Shown here in pieces: positions 6,391 to 15,723 of a stretch of DNA of 31,613 nucleotides. Position 1 is the first letter of the stretch; each line of letters opens with the position of its first letter. A program made the position numbers and the translations under genes. The DNA is taken from the NCBI GenBank assembly GCA_964399475.1, contig CAYNRB010000015.1:1-31613 (forward strand), in the 5' to 3' direction. The DNA comes from QPIN01 sp964399475. Lineage in GTDB: Bacteria; Pseudomonadota; Gammaproteobacteria; Methylococcales; Methylomonadaceae. The notes beneath the pieces are model-generated. The model searched no databases and had not been told where the DNA came from. It saw nothing but the letters and a program-made list of their open reading frames with translations.

Positions 6391-8495
6391 TGATCATCTC
6401 CATAGATGGCACGGGCATGTTTTTTTGATTTACCATTTGGTTTTTCCCACCAGTCATTATCAATCCATTCTGTTTTGATGAGATTTCGTACTGCTGCTTT
6501 CAGTGAATTATCCTCTATTTCTTGCCACGCTTGTGCCAAGCCTTTGGTACCTAACATTTTTTCAGGCGTATCTTTTGCAATTTTTGCCAGTTGTTGCCTT
6601 TTTTCGCTTAACCATTTAGATTCGACTGTTTGTTGTGCCGATTGCTTTTTTTGATGCGGTATATAGTCTTGCAAGACTAGTTTGGGGTTTTTGCGTCCTC
6701 CTTTTGCCAAGACAAACTGATTGCCATTTTCACCTTGTAAATCAAGATGTTTTAATTTTTTTACTTGCCCTGGCGCTTGTTGAGGGTCAGCCATAGCCAT
6801 TAGCTGTTGTATTTGCGGGGTATCAAGCCAGGTTTTTGATGGAACATGCAGACTAGTTTTAACAACTTTATCCATATGTTGTTGAAATTGTAGGCGGTAA
6901 TCTTGGAGAGAAAGAGACGGATAATTTTCTTTATTATTCGCTAGTAGAGTACTTTTTGTTTCTTTAATAGAAATGCTGAGTTGGCCATATCCAAAGGGTT
7001 TACCCATGCCGATATTATGGCGTAGTTGGTCATTATTTCCCCAATTCAATAACCAGACTAAAGCGCCCAATTCCAGTGGGTGCAGATTATGAAAACGCAA
7101 TTTACCACTAAACTTCAGATTGTTTTTTATCGGGTATAATTTAACCCAGGCTCCACTTTTACGTTGCTCTTGGTCAAGAGTTGGAACATCGACCTGCTCT
7201 AAAGGCCGCACTGGATATCGTTTCCAGCCTCGAATAACCGCTTTATCTTCTTCATAGGTCTTAAATTCGTTGCCGATCAATTTCCCCTTATTATGATCTT
7301 GAACAATATAATTGGGATAAAAAGTGGGTTTTGGGCTGCTGAGTATGGTTTCTTCTGGTCTTTTTTCCGTTTCTGCATCGGAAGTGCAAATAGCATGAGA
7401 GAAGCTAACCCGTCCTTTAAGACTGTCTGTACCTTGGTCTTCGTCTACCGTACCAAAAATCAACTCTGCCAAATCTCGACAATTATTGTCAGTGTGGCTT
7501 GTGTTACGCTGTTTAATTAAATCGTGAATGCTATTTTTATAGGCTATACGGTACATTTGTGACAGACCGAGTGATTTGATCTGACTGTTATTGTTTTCAA
7601 GATAAAATACGGGTATACCGAGTGGGAAATGGTTTTTTTGCAAATACTGCCAATGTTTACTTTCACTGTAGATATGCAAAAAATCACGCATAATATTGTC
7701 AGGTACAGAGAATGATTGTTTTTCTTGATGATGAAAAATAAATTCCATGTGTTTTTGTGGGCCAGGTTGTCCCGTAAATACCAATTGACCTTGAAAAGAA
7801 CCACTACCTAGCTTTGTAACAGCTGCGTAATAGAGCTGGTTTCCACGATTGTGCGGATGAAAGTCAGCTTCATCCGCTTCAAACTTTACATTTAATGTAC
7901 CGCCATTTTTTTTCCAGCGTGAATATTTTAGTTCAGCTTCTGGCCTTTTACCTAATAGTACTGATGCCCAAGGACTGGGTTGCCAATCTTTTAGACAGGT
8001 TCCAAATCGCGGTTTGTTCTGTTCTATGCGCGCATACTCACATGGTGTGATTGACCAGGTATCATCTTCAAACCGTAGCCAACCTGCTTTACTTAGCGGT
8101 TTATAATTTTTGTGAGCTGATTTTTGTGTTAATTGTTTTTGATAAAAGGGTGCCTGTAAATCACGCACTCCAAAGCGTTGGTCATCAACCAGACGCATTT
8201 TTCCAAAACTGGCTATTTCTAATACATTCCGAATCATTCCTCGTAAACTAGAGCCAGGAATTGCTAGTTTTCCATCGGGTAATCGAAAGGGTCTGATCTC
8301 GTTTCCTTCATCATTAGAGGTTCCAATTAATAAAGGTGTATAAGTCTGGATGTGCAGTTGTAATGTGCCACTAATGCCTTCTAGCAGAGGAATATCATGA
8401 CTCACTTGGTCTTGCCATTCTGGGCTATAGACATAAGCTGATAGAGGGACAAAATTATAAGGTGCAGTAATTGAGTGCAGTAGTAGATCAGACAT
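6387..8495 (-). CDS. Large Cas7-type RAMP protein, TIGR03986 family (Cas7 with insertion)
   Basis: 702 residues from ATG 8495, chosen because GGAG lies before it and it overlaps the previous stop by 8 bp; a longer frame exists upstream. The N-terminus APYNFVPL (11-18) is a family mark of TIGR03986 RAMP proteins. A RAMP core follows with LPDGKLAIPGSSLRGMIR (72-89), the polar-then-'IPGSS-x-(K/R)G' motif of Cas7 folds. Near the end of the core is a Gly-rich loop, NIGMGKPFGYGQ. Between them lies a long insertion. In subtype III-D complexes such a protein is a backbone subunit that contacts and can cut target RNA. The C-terminal 150 residues are Lys/Gln-rich and unlike other RAMPs. Confidence 0.85.
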   Translation of the reverse strand: MSDLLLHSITAPYNFVPLSAYVYSPEWQDQVSHDIPLLEGISGTLQLHIQTYTPLLIGTSNDEGNEIRPFRLPDGKLAIPGSSLRGMIRNVLEIASFGKMRLVDDQRFGVRDLQAPFYQKQLTQKSAHKNYKPLSKAGWLRFEDDTWSITPCEYARIEQNKPRFGTCLKDWQPSPWASVLLGKRPEAELKYSRWKKNGGTLNVKFEADEADFHPHNRGNQLYYAAVTKLGSGSFQGQLVFTGQPGPQKHMEFIFHHQEKQSFSVPDNIMRDFLHIYSESKHWQYLQKNHFPLGIPVFYLENNNSQIKSLGLSQMYRIAYKNSIHDLIKQRNTSHTDNNCRDLAELIFGTVDEDQGTDSLKGRVSFSHAICTSDAETEKRPEETILSSPKPTFYPNYIVQDHNKGKLIGNEFKTYEEDKAVIRGWKRYPVRPLEQVDVPTLDQEQRKSGAWVKLYPIKNNLKFSGKLRFHNLHPLELGALVWLLNWGNNDQLRHNIGMGKPFGYGQLSISIKETKSTLLANNKENYPSLSLQDYRLQFQQHMDKVVKTSLHVPSKTWLDTPQIQQLMAMADPQQAPGQVKKLKHLDLQGENGNQFVLAKGGRKNPKLVLQDYIPHQKKQSAQQTVESKWLSEKRQQLAKIAKDTPEKMLGTKGLAQAWQEIEDNSLKAAVRNLIKTEWIDNDWWEKPNGKSKKHARAIYGDDQ

Positions 8496-9027
8496 GGCTT
8501 TTGTTCTCCATTTGTTTGGGGGCTTTAAAGCCAATAAACCGACTGGTACAACGTTGATAGCCCTGGTTTTTTATCGCTTCCCAGTAAATACTGTAATACA
8601 GCTTTTCTGATTCCTGTTCTGGAGTCTCATCATTGGGTATAGCGATATAACTGACTGTTTCCAATAACCCTCCAAGGTTATCTAGTTGTTCGCTGAATAG
8701 AGTGACAATGCATTCACCTTCAGACCCTTGGCGAATATGTAAACTTTTTTTGTTATCTTCATTGTATAGTTCACCTTGTAACAAGTAACCGACATTTTCA
8801 TCTGCTAAGGGTAAGAGTGGCTGATGTTCAAATCTCAAGGTTTTTGATTGATAACAGAGCCAGCCACAAGCAGATGGAAAATCTTTAATATAGTGTAGTA
8901 ATGATATTGAAACAGTGGGGTCTTGTTTATAACTCTCAAGATGGATTTTGCCAGATCTGAGTTTTGGCATATAAGGCAATTTACATTGCTGACGTACGGT
9001 TTGATAGAGTTCTAAGGCAGTTTTCAT
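8488..9027 (-). CDS. Csx19-like subunit of the type III-D complex
   Basis: 180 residues from ATG 9027, which overlaps the upstream stop as ATGA. No RAMP Gly-rich loop is present. The visible features are a W-L-C-Y core (about residue 60), a beta-rich middle with YLLQGELYNED, and a C-terminal YYSIYWEAIKNQGYQRCTSRFIGF. The size and place, between a double cas7 and a TIGR03986 gene, fit Csx19 (TIGR03984), which occurs only with III-D-type loci. The name rests mainly on context, as Csx19 sequences diverge widely. It could also be a separate small subunit. Confidence 0.6.
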   Translation of the reverse strand: MKTALELYQTVRQQCKLPYMPKLRSGKIHLESYKQDPTVSISLLHYIKDFPSACGWLCYQSKTLRFEHQPLLPLADENVGYLLQGELYNEDNKKSLHIRQGSEGECIVTLFSEQLDNLGGLLETVSYIAIPNDETPEQESEKLYYSIYWEAIKNQGYQRCTSRFIGFKAPKQMENKSHV

Positions 9028-10505
9028 TGTTTTTCTCCTATCCACTGCAAGCCAGGTTTTGACCACTGGATTGCTTGACTATTCTCACAATTGAAATAGC
9101 CATGTCCTTTGCTGGCTCCTGCGCCTAATGACAATCGACCACTGACCAGATCTTCAAGAGTCGCTTGTAAAGCTTGTTTGTAATGTGCCATTTTTTCTGG
9201 GTTTTGTTGTTCAAACTGTTTAGCACGCGCCTCATCAATACATATTTTGAAGGAAAAAGCCTTTTTCCAGATTAATTCTTCCATATAAAGTACTTTATTT
9301 CGGGTGCCTCCTGTAAACCGATCTAGACTATTATGGGTAAAATGGGCAACATCGTTGGAGTTTTTTTCAAGGTCATCGCAGTAAACATCATTACAGAATA
9401 GTAAGCCTGCCTGTCCTGATGTTTTATTATTCTCATCGTTATCACGGGCAAATCCAAACAGTATGTTTTCAATAGTTTGATCATTTCTCGCATCATCAAG
9501 TAATTGTTTATGTGTTTCAACAGGGTTATCACTGTTTTGCAATAATATACAGTTATAATGAAATTGCACACGATGCGCCAATGCGCCTTTAACTGAGCTG
9601 CCCGGGATAATAACAATGCCTTTTTCGATGCTTGCTTTATGTCCTTTCCAGTTAATGATAGGTTCTATCATGGGAACCACATCGGGTTTTTTTATGCTGG
9701 GTTTTAATGGCTCTCCAACTTGCCCAAAACGCCAAAAGTCTTCTGGTATTAAATTGAGTGTGACTTCAATAGCATCAGTCGGGTTAGAATCAATGAGTTG
9801 TTGCTTAAGCTGTTGTGTGTCTGCCAGATCAGGTTTTAAATTGCTGTAACGTTTGTAATCTGCGGTTTTAAAATCAAACTGGTCAGTATACAAAGCGATG
9901 AATTTAAAGCAGCCCAGTCCACTACGGATATTGGAACCCAGTCGTATTGGTTTGTGCAATAATTTGAGAATCAATGACCAATCTGTATCAGCTTCCAGGT
10001 TTTGAATTTCTTCCGCCCAATAACTTAACTCAAAACTGAAACGGCAGCCTTTGGGAATAACGGTGACATCAAATTTAGCACCTTTCTGTGCAACGCCTTT
10101 ATGATTAATACGCACTCGTTCGCGGTGATAGGGATGATCTTGTGCCAGTCGATCTAACAGTGTGTCATTGAGTTGTTCCAATCGACCTTCTATTGGCTGA
10201 TCATAACTATCGTGAATACAACCCCAGCTAATCTGTACACGAGACATTTGGCCAGTATCATCAGGATTTGCATAACCAAATAGACGCTGTACTATTAGCT
10301 GTTCTTCTTTCGTAGGAACATACGCACTTATTTGATGACGTAGAACCCCAGCCAATGAAGTGCCAGGGATTGTCGGTAAGCCATTTGCATCACGTACGAG
10401 CAGACTGTCAAAGGTTTGATCACTCAGTCCACTGTTGATGGAAAATGCAGTTTCAGCCTGTAGTGTAAAGCGCGCCAGATGCAGGCAAGATAACTCAGGT
10501 GTCAT
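9024..10505 (-). CDS. Double Cas7 (two fused Csm3-like RAMP domains)
   Basis: 493 residues from ATG 10505 (GGAG before it, 11-bp overlap with csx10). Two Cas7 units are visible. The first has SLLVRDANGLPTIPGTSLAG (35-53) and a Gly loop RLGSNIRSGLGCFKF (188-202). The second has GIVIIPGSSVKGALAHR (296-312) and ends GRLSLGAGASKGHGYF. This is the 'Cas7-2x' arrangement known from III-D complexes. The first unit keeps Asp residues before the IPGTS motif, where the RNA-cleaving Asp of Csm3/Cmr4 sits. The matching stretch of the second (NWKGHKASIEKG) has none, so only one unit may cut RNA. Confidence 0.85.
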   Translation of the reverse strand: MTPELSCLHLARFTLQAETAFSINSGLSDQTFDSLLVRDANGLPTIPGTSLAGVLRHQISAYVPTKEEQLIVQRLFGYANPDDTGQMSRVQISWGCIHDSYDQPIEGRLEQLNDTLLDRLAQDHPYHRERVRINHKGVAQKGAKFDVTVIPKGCRFSFELSYWAEEIQNLEADTDWSLILKLLHKPIRLGSNIRSGLGCFKFIALYTDQFDFKTADYKRYSNLKPDLADTQQLKQQLIDSNPTDAIEVTLNLIPEDFWRFGQVGEPLKPSIKKPDVVPMIEPIINWKGHKASIEKGIVIIPGSSVKGALAHRVQFHYNCILLQNSDNPVETHKQLLDDARNDQTIENILFGFARDNDENNKTSGQAGLLFCNDVYCDDLEKNSNDVAHFTHNSLDRFTGGTRNKVLYMEELIWKKAFSFKICIDEARAKQFEQQNPEKMAHYKQALQATLEDLVSGRLSLGAGASKGHGYFNCENSQAIQWSKPGLQWIGEKQ

Positions 10506-12069
10506 GATGGGCTCCGGTTTGCTGTTTAACTGTGTTGATGCCTTTACGTGCAATAATGCTGATTACCTCACCGGGTCGTTGCATTTCTTCGCGGTCTAGC
10601 ATTTGTTGTAACCATGTAAGAAAAGTGGTTTGTTTTCCCTTGTCAAATGTCGTGACTGACCAGTCCACATCGTTTGTTCGACAAATGATGTTGAGGTTTT
10701 TGTCTTGTTCGTTATCACCACTACCAAATAGATCATTTTTGAGTCTACTCAGGTCAGCAGGATTTTGTTTACCTAGCTCCATTACTGCCGACCATTGTGT
10801 TGCAGAAGGCCCTATTGTTTGATGATTTTGTAGACCTGTATAGCGTTTCGCCTTTTTATATAAATCAGGCAACAAATTTGCATATTTTTCGGCAATGGCG
10901 TGATCGTTATGAATGGATGTTTTTTTATTAGTGCGGCTTATTAACCAGTGAACCAATTTATCATTTGGTTTGGGTTTTGCTGGTTTAAGATCTTCACTAT
11001 ATTCTTGGAATTCGTTGAGAGCTTGTGGATGTTTGTTGTTTAATAGTGGATGATTAATAATGACTTGCCCCATCCCCATTTCTCTATGACAGCCTATTCC
11101 TGCTTGTAAGTGGTTAATTTGTTGCTCGGTTAATGCAGCGTTTGTGGTAACGGTTAGGATGCTGCCTTTTTCGATTAACTGTTTTTCCATATCATATTTT
11201 CGACGTGTGCTGTTGTAATGGCTATAGCGACGATAACGTAATATACTGCGCTCCCATTCTACTTTTGCATCAGGTAAGCCGCAGTCTGCAAGCGCTGAAT
11301 TTATGGTGTTTGAAGACACGGGTTGAGCGTATTGATCTTGTAACGCTAGATCGGATATTAGCCAGATGGATGATTCGGTTGTATCTGATGGGAAAACTTC
11401 AGCAGCCTGGTCAGCTATTATTTGGCAATTCACTTTGCCATATTGTGCGGAACGAGATCGCCCTAGGTAGATTTGGCCTGAAAACACGTTGGTAATGCTT
11501 TCTTCCAGGGCTTCGTCAATCTCATCCATAATTAGTGTGGCACTAAATTGTTGTCTTGCGACTAATGCCTGGTAACCAAATAATTGTGTTTTTGCTGCGC
11601 GGGCTGTGTCTGGATCAATCGCCGTTTTCATGCGTAGACTGGTTTTTGGGTTCATCACTTCAAGACATTGGGTAATATACCCTTGTCGTAGTTGTTTTGG
11701 TTGTTTTTGAATCGCATCTGGGGCTTGAATTAAATTATAAACCTCAGTTGAGATCAAGGTTTTTTGATCCAAACCATGCTTTTTTACATGTTCAGGGCCG
11801 CCTTTAATCGTATGCCAGGCAAAAGGCATGGGCAAACTACGATCTCCAGAAGCTGACAAAGGTAATGCATGACCAAAGCGTACTTTGCCAGAATGAAATA
11901 TCTTAAACTGCTCAGCTGTTTTTAAATCATTGTAAATGGAAACCGCACAGGCACCGAGGAGATTTGATCCGGGAATATAATTCAATGAGCGATGTCCTCC
12001 AACGGTTGTAGCACGTTCACTGATAATGACATCTTCCACTAGGGTTAAAATGATTTTGTAAAATTTCAT
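10495..12069 (-). CDS. csx10: Csx10-type Cas5 RAMP with a helical C-terminal extension
   Basis: 524 residues from ATG 12069. The frame is open further upstream, but this ATG overlaps the cas7 stop (ATGA) and starts a proper RAMP strand, MKFYKIILTLVEDVIISER. Next comes HRSLNYIPGSNLLGACA (26-42), the Csx10/Cas5 version of the IPGS motif, and a Gly loop GIGCHREMGMGQVII before the extension. Csx10 is the signature subunit of III-D, capping the crRNA 5' end. About residues 362-524 form an extra, largely helical segment rich in Lys and Asp. By analogy with fused Cas7-Cas5-Cas11 proteins of III-D variants, it may be a Cas11 (small subunit) domain. Confidence 0.82.
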   Translation of the reverse strand: MKFYKIILTLVEDVIISERATTVGGHRSLNYIPGSNLLGACAVSIYNDLKTAEQFKIFHSGKVRFGHALPLSASGDRSLPMPFAWHTIKGGPEHVKKHGLDQKTLISTEVYNLIQAPDAIQKQPKQLRQGYITQCLEVMNPKTSLRMKTAIDPDTARAAKTQLFGYQALVARQQFSATLIMDEIDEALEESITNVFSGQIYLGRSRSAQYGKVNCQIIADQAAEVFPSDTTESSIWLISDLALQDQYAQPVSSNTINSALADCGLPDAKVEWERSILRYRRYSHYNSTRRKYDMEKQLIEKGSILTVTTNAALTEQQINHLQAGIGCHREMGMGQVIINHPLLNNKHPQALNEFQEYSEDLKPAKPKPNDKLVHWLISRTNKKTSIHNDHAIAEKYANLLPDLYKKAKRYTGLQNHQTIGPSATQWSAVMELGKQNPADLSRLKNDLFGSGDNEQDKNLNIICRTNDVDWSVTTFDKGKQTTFLTWLQQMLDREEMQRPGEVISIIARKGINTVKQQTGAHHDT

Positions 12070-12677
12070 GAAGAAGGCTCCGCTGTTATATGGACTCGTC
12101 CATAACCACGACTGCGTTGACTGCCTACAGCTCGTATAAGTGGTAGTACGCTGCGAATAAGTGGTTGCCATTCAATAGTGTCAGCGGGGGATTGGCTCAC
12201 CCATTCAATTTCTGCTTGTAAAGTCAGTGGGATTACAGCTTGTATACCGCGTAAACTTTTTTGTAAGGCGATTCCGCTTTCATGTTCAATGGCTGTACTG
12301 TATATCGCACGAAATAACTCTTGTCGTTCTGCGTTCTGCGCTGTTTGGGATAGCCATTGCTGAACCGCTAAAGGTAATGTGGCATTTGTCACATGTAATT
12401 TACCTTGCTGTGTGGTGTCTCGGGTTACTTTATTTTCTGCATTTCGAGTTCCAAATAGGAATTCTACTGGATTCTCAAAGTTTTCTAATTGATTCCATTG
12501 CTGTAATCTATTGACGGCATCACGTAATAAGCCTTTTAGTTGACGACCTTCAATAAAGGGTAGGTTAAATTCATTATTGTTCGCTACCGCATCAACATTT
12601 GTACCGCCGCCTCGCCCAGTGCCTGGATGCCAATAGCTAGTGATATTCAGATTGAGGATTAATATATTATTAGTCAT
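12066..12677 (-). CDS. Single-domain Cas7 (Csm3-like RAMP)
   Basis: 203 residues. LPFIEGRQLKGLLRDAV (39-55) is the Cas7 'IxG-xxLKGxLR' motif. Asp 29 in GGTNVDAV lies where the target-RNA-cleaving Asp is found in Csm3. A Gly-rich loop, GSQRSRGYGRVHI, ends the protein. The start shares one base with the cas10 stop, and its own stop overlaps csx10. In some III-D variants this unit is fused to Cas5 and Cas11; here it is free. Confidence 0.85.
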   Translation of the reverse strand: MTNNILILNLNITSYWHPGTGRGGGTNVDAVANNNEFNLPFIEGRQLKGLLRDAVNRLQQWNQLENFENPVEFLFGTRNAENKVTRDTTQQGKLHVTNATLPLAVQQWLSQTAQNAERQELFRAIYSTAIEHESGIALQKSLRGIQAVIPLTLQAEIEWVSQSPADTIEWQPLIRSVLPLIRAVGSQRSRGYGRVHITAEPSS

Positions 12678-14323
12678 TATTCTGCTCCTCCTGTTACTGC
12701 TAACCAGCTGGATAAGTCTCCCAAAAATGTTTTGTAGCCGTTTTCATTGGTATTAATGACAGTCTCAACAAAGGGCAAGTCATCGTTATTTTGAGGTTGA
12801 TTTAGTAAATTGGATTTAGCGTTATCAAATTCTACTAGATGATTATCCTTTTCTGTTTTCAGCATATTGTTGTCCATGGCTTTACGCCAGCGGTACCATA
12901 TCTGTTTTGTCTCTTTTATATCATGGTGTAACATGGTTAAGAGTTGGCGGGTGGAACCTTGTGCTGTCTCTTCTTGACTAAATATATTTTTCAGTTTTCT
13001 GAGTTCTGCAAAGGGAGGCAGTCCTTCTGAAAATCCTCCTGTGCCATAGGCTCCCAAGGTTAATTGGTAGTGTGTATTATCAATATGTGCTGTTAATTCA
13101 CGACTGAGAAGTAAATTATATTCTTCAATCAGGCTACTGGTGACATGATGGAAACAAAGGCTGGCTGGAATTATTTTACTTTTGGTTTGTTTTTTGAGTT
13201 TGCGAGAAGTGTCTTTGGCGGCGGCGCATAAACTTTCAGCTAATCCATAGCCCATTGAAAACGGTTTGCTAGAATTTAGTAAGGTAATACCCGCACAGGC
13301 TGTCATTTGTTCTGGAATAATGTTGGGGTATTGATTATGTAATTTTTTTAATGCAACTTTTGTTTGTTCTTCAAAGCATTGTAAAAATTTATCAGCATAG
13401 TCCAGTGCCAAATCACCGCGTACGATGATAGTTAAGTCATCTCCCCCCAGAACTAATGGGCGAGCAGGAATTAACATTTTTCGATGATTACGCTTATCAG
13501 CTTCTTCTTTGGCAGCATCAAGAATCGGTTGTAAGGCTTGTTTTGCTGCTTTTTGGGTCGCACTATCAATTTTTTTAGAGAGTTCGAAAAACACAGAGGC
13601 ATACTGCTCTGAATCTTTCAGTTCATTAGACAAACCTATTAAGATTTCTCCTAATCCGTTTCCATCCGCATGAATAATACCGATAATATGATTATCATTT
13701 TGATAGGGGAATTGCCCCTCATCATATTCCAAGTTTCGAGGAAACTCATAATCTTGTATTTGTTGCTCTGTTAGAAATTTAGCGGTTAAGGTTTTACCTA
13801 ATCTATAGTTGTCTTGCCATTTAATTTTTGATGCTTTGTCAATCCAGACCTTTTTTTCTCCTGCTTCATAATGGTTTTCGACAGCCGCTGTTCCTGTTCT
13901 TGGACTACGTCTTATCCAGGGGCCAATTTCAGGAAAAACAGCCTGTGGTTGATTTCGTTGCTGGCGTAGTTGATGCGTCCCTTTTTTAATGGTTGTTCGC
14001 ATTGAAATATCAGTTGCGATACAGTGAGAATATTCAAGTCCTGGAGCTACTGCATTGGTAATTAAACTCCAGGCTTGTTGTAATAACTGGGCATCTTCCT
14101 GATTAGGCACAAACACATAAAACCCACCGCCACCTCTTAACGAAAACTGAAGTTGGTCATCCTTAGCAATTTCCATGCTTTCTAAAACAGTGTCCAGTGG
14201 TCCGCCTTCACTGATAAGGTATTCCAGAATTTCACTGGCACCTACCATTTCTGCCAGTTTACCGCTATTAAAGATATAAGACTGTATGGTATGAGCTTCA
14301 AAGAGATAAGCGTAATATGTCAT
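12677..14323 (-). CDS. cas10: Cas10 with GGDD cyclase motif, lacking an HD domain
   Basis: 548 residues, short for Cas10 (often 700-1000). It begins directly with the palm-like YLFEAHTIQSYIFNSGKLAEMVGASEIL and has no His-Asp nuclease region ahead of it. HADGNGLGEIL (218-228) is the first palm metal site and LVLGGDDLTII (290-300) the GGDD of the second palm. The GGDD is intact, so synthesis of cyclic oligoadenylate from ATP on target binding is expected, while ssDNA cutting by an HD domain is not. The gene follows the CARF gene by 18 bp and precedes cas7 with a one-base overlap. Confidence 0.93.
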   Translation of the reverse strand: MTYYAYLFEAHTIQSYIFNSGKLAEMVGASEILEYLISEGGPLDTVLESMEIAKDDQLQFSLRGGGGFYVFVPNQEDAQLLQQAWSLITNAVAPGLEYSHCIATDISMRTTIKKGTHQLRQQRNQPQAVFPEIGPWIRRSPRTGTAAVENHYEAGEKKVWIDKASKIKWQDNYRLGKTLTAKFLTEQQIQDYEFPRNLEYDEGQFPYQNDNHIIGIIHADGNGLGEILIGLSNELKDSEQYASVFFELSKKIDSATQKAAKQALQPILDAAKEEADKRNHRKMLIPARPLVLGGDDLTIIVRGDLALDYADKFLQCFEEQTKVALKKLHNQYPNIIPEQMTACAGITLLNSSKPFSMGYGLAESLCAAAKDTSRKLKKQTKSKIIPASLCFHHVTSSLIEEYNLLLSRELTAHIDNTHYQLTLGAYGTGGFSEGLPPFAELRKLKNIFSQEETAQGSTRQLLTMLHHDIKETKQIWYRWRKAMDNNMLKTEKDNHLVEFDNAKSNLLNQPQNNDDLPFVETVINTNENGYKTFLGDLSSWLAVTGGAE

Positions 14324-14341
14324 TGGAATACCTGATTGGGG

Positions 14342-15478
14342 TTAATGGTAATGAATTTTAATATGAGATGAAGGAACACCCATTTCATAAGCTGATTTGC
14401 CCTCCACATCAATGGTTTGAATATAATAGGGAAGTGCCGCATTTTCCCCAAGTGTCTGACCTTCTTTTATTTTTCGATGTAACTTTGATTTTGTAGATGA
14501 GAACTTTTTAACTGTTTTATTTTTTTCTGATACCGTTTCAGCTCTATCGAAGTGTCCGCTAAATTCTCCGGCAAGATTACCGTAGGTTTTTAGATAGTCA
14601 CTATCAAATTCCGAACTATTGGATGCAAGAGGTGGCTTTTTCTTTTGTTTGCGCTCGCAAAATAGTAGATATAAAGCTAGTTCAGCATTATCCAATGCAA
14701 TTTTACTATTGCCCAAAGTAATCGTTTGTTCAGGCAAATCTATAATGATCTCTGGTGGCTCAAAGGCACGTTGTATTGCCTGAATGGTTTCTTGAAACCC
14801 CGCATGACCACTTAATAATAAATGAGGTACATAATCTCGCATTCGAACGAATGGAATTGTTGACAGTATTATTTTGGCATCATTGGTACTGTGGAATTTG
14901 CCATTAATTTGAATACGTTCTGGAATTAAGGGTTTATAGAAGAAATTCTCGTTGGTCTGGTATGGTTTATTAACTAATACATGAGATAAACGATCTTGTT
15001 GGCGACCATATAGCGATAAGGCATAACCAGCGTAAAAACTCATGGTTTTTCGTCCACCAGCCAGGGATAAATGTAATGCGCAGTCTTGATCTTCAGTCAG
15101 TTGACGGACTTTTTCGGTAATAAAGTCAGAGGCTATTTGGTTATGTTGTGTGGACTGCTCATCGTTTATAAATTCGCCTTCTGTATCGCAGATGATGTGT
15201 ATATTTTGTTCATTAAACTGGATGTTTTTAAAGCTATATTCATTACAAAAACGCTGTATCCAGCCCGTATCATTGCCGACTCCCAGTAAAGCGGCTTTGG
15301 CTGAGTCTGCACCATCTGTTGTTGTGATTAAATGAATTTCGGTGGGGATAAATGGCAGGTCTTGGTTTACGGTTAAACCGTACAAGGTTTCTGTGACAAT
15401 TTGGGGGGTTAGGCCGGTTACGACTAATAAAATTCGGCGTGAGTATTCGTGCGGTTGGTTTGGAAGATTAATATTCAT
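14342..15478 (-). CDS. CARF-domain CRISPR protein, NE0113 family
   Basis: 378 residues. RRILLVVTGLTPQIVTETLYGL (14-35) is the first Rossmann strand and helix of the NE0113 (TIGR02584) family. LHLSLAGGRKTMSFYAGYAL (135-154) is the ligand-binding CARF motif. The IPFVRMR segment at 208-214 is followed by a C-terminal region (about 250-378) whose ALPYYIQTIDVEGKSAYEMG part resembles a winged helix. It should bind cyclic oligoadenylate in the cytoplasm. It may be a ligand-controlled regulator, a ring nuclease or an effector; the sequence does not decide. It is the first gene of the main cas operon. Confidence 0.85.
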   Translation of the reverse strand: MNINLPNQPHEYSRRILLVVTGLTPQIVTETLYGLTVNQDLPFIPTEIHLITTTDGADSAKAALLGVGNDTGWIQRFCNEYSFKNIQFNEQNIHIICDTEGEFINDEQSTQHNQIASDFITEKVRQLTEDQDCALHLSLAGGRKTMSFYAGYALSLYGRQQDRLSHVLVNKPYQTNENFFYKPLIPERIQINGKFHSTNDAKIILSTIPFVRMRDYVPHLLLSGHAGFQETIQAIQRAFEPPEIIIDLPEQTITLGNSKIALDNAELALYLLFCERKQKKKPPLASNSSEFDSDYLKTYGNLAGEFSGHFDRAETVSEKNKTVKKFSSTKSKLHRKIKEGQTLGENAALPYYIQTIDVEGKSAYEMGVPSSHIKIHYH

Positions 15479-15723
15479 TGAATTGCTCCTGTTTTGTTAC
15501 AGGAAATGTTATTACAATATCTAATAAAAATCTTAATAGTCAATGTTGCGAGACCCATAATAAATCTTTTGTTTTGTCGTTCAAAATGATATTTCTGGTT
15601 GTATATATTAATATAGAGTTGGCGTTAGTGTAACCTAGTATTGAAAGTAGGTGGTTATTTTTTTCGTTGTAGTATAAATATGATTTTGGTCAGTGTTTTT
15701 TACATTAATTTCAGGTTGAAAAA
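15479..15723 (-). promoter_or_regulatory. Promoter region of the cas operon with a hairpin on the ribosome site
   Basis: The 5' untranslated region of the CARF gene must lie here. On the minus strand CCTGT-aacaaa-ACAGG (15488-15503) forms a 5-bp hairpin whose right arm overlaps the AGGAG that serves the ATG at 15478, so it could damp translation of the whole coupled operon. The rest is AT-rich without a clear -35/-10 pair that I can defend. Confidence 0.35.

Noticed and set aside
14825..14848. R-D-Y-V-P-H in the CARF protein (214-219) as a HEPN RNase motif
   Set aside because: It fits R-x4-H on paper but contains Pro, lies far from the C-terminus in an IPFVR segment, and the surroundings do not look like a HEPN helix pair.
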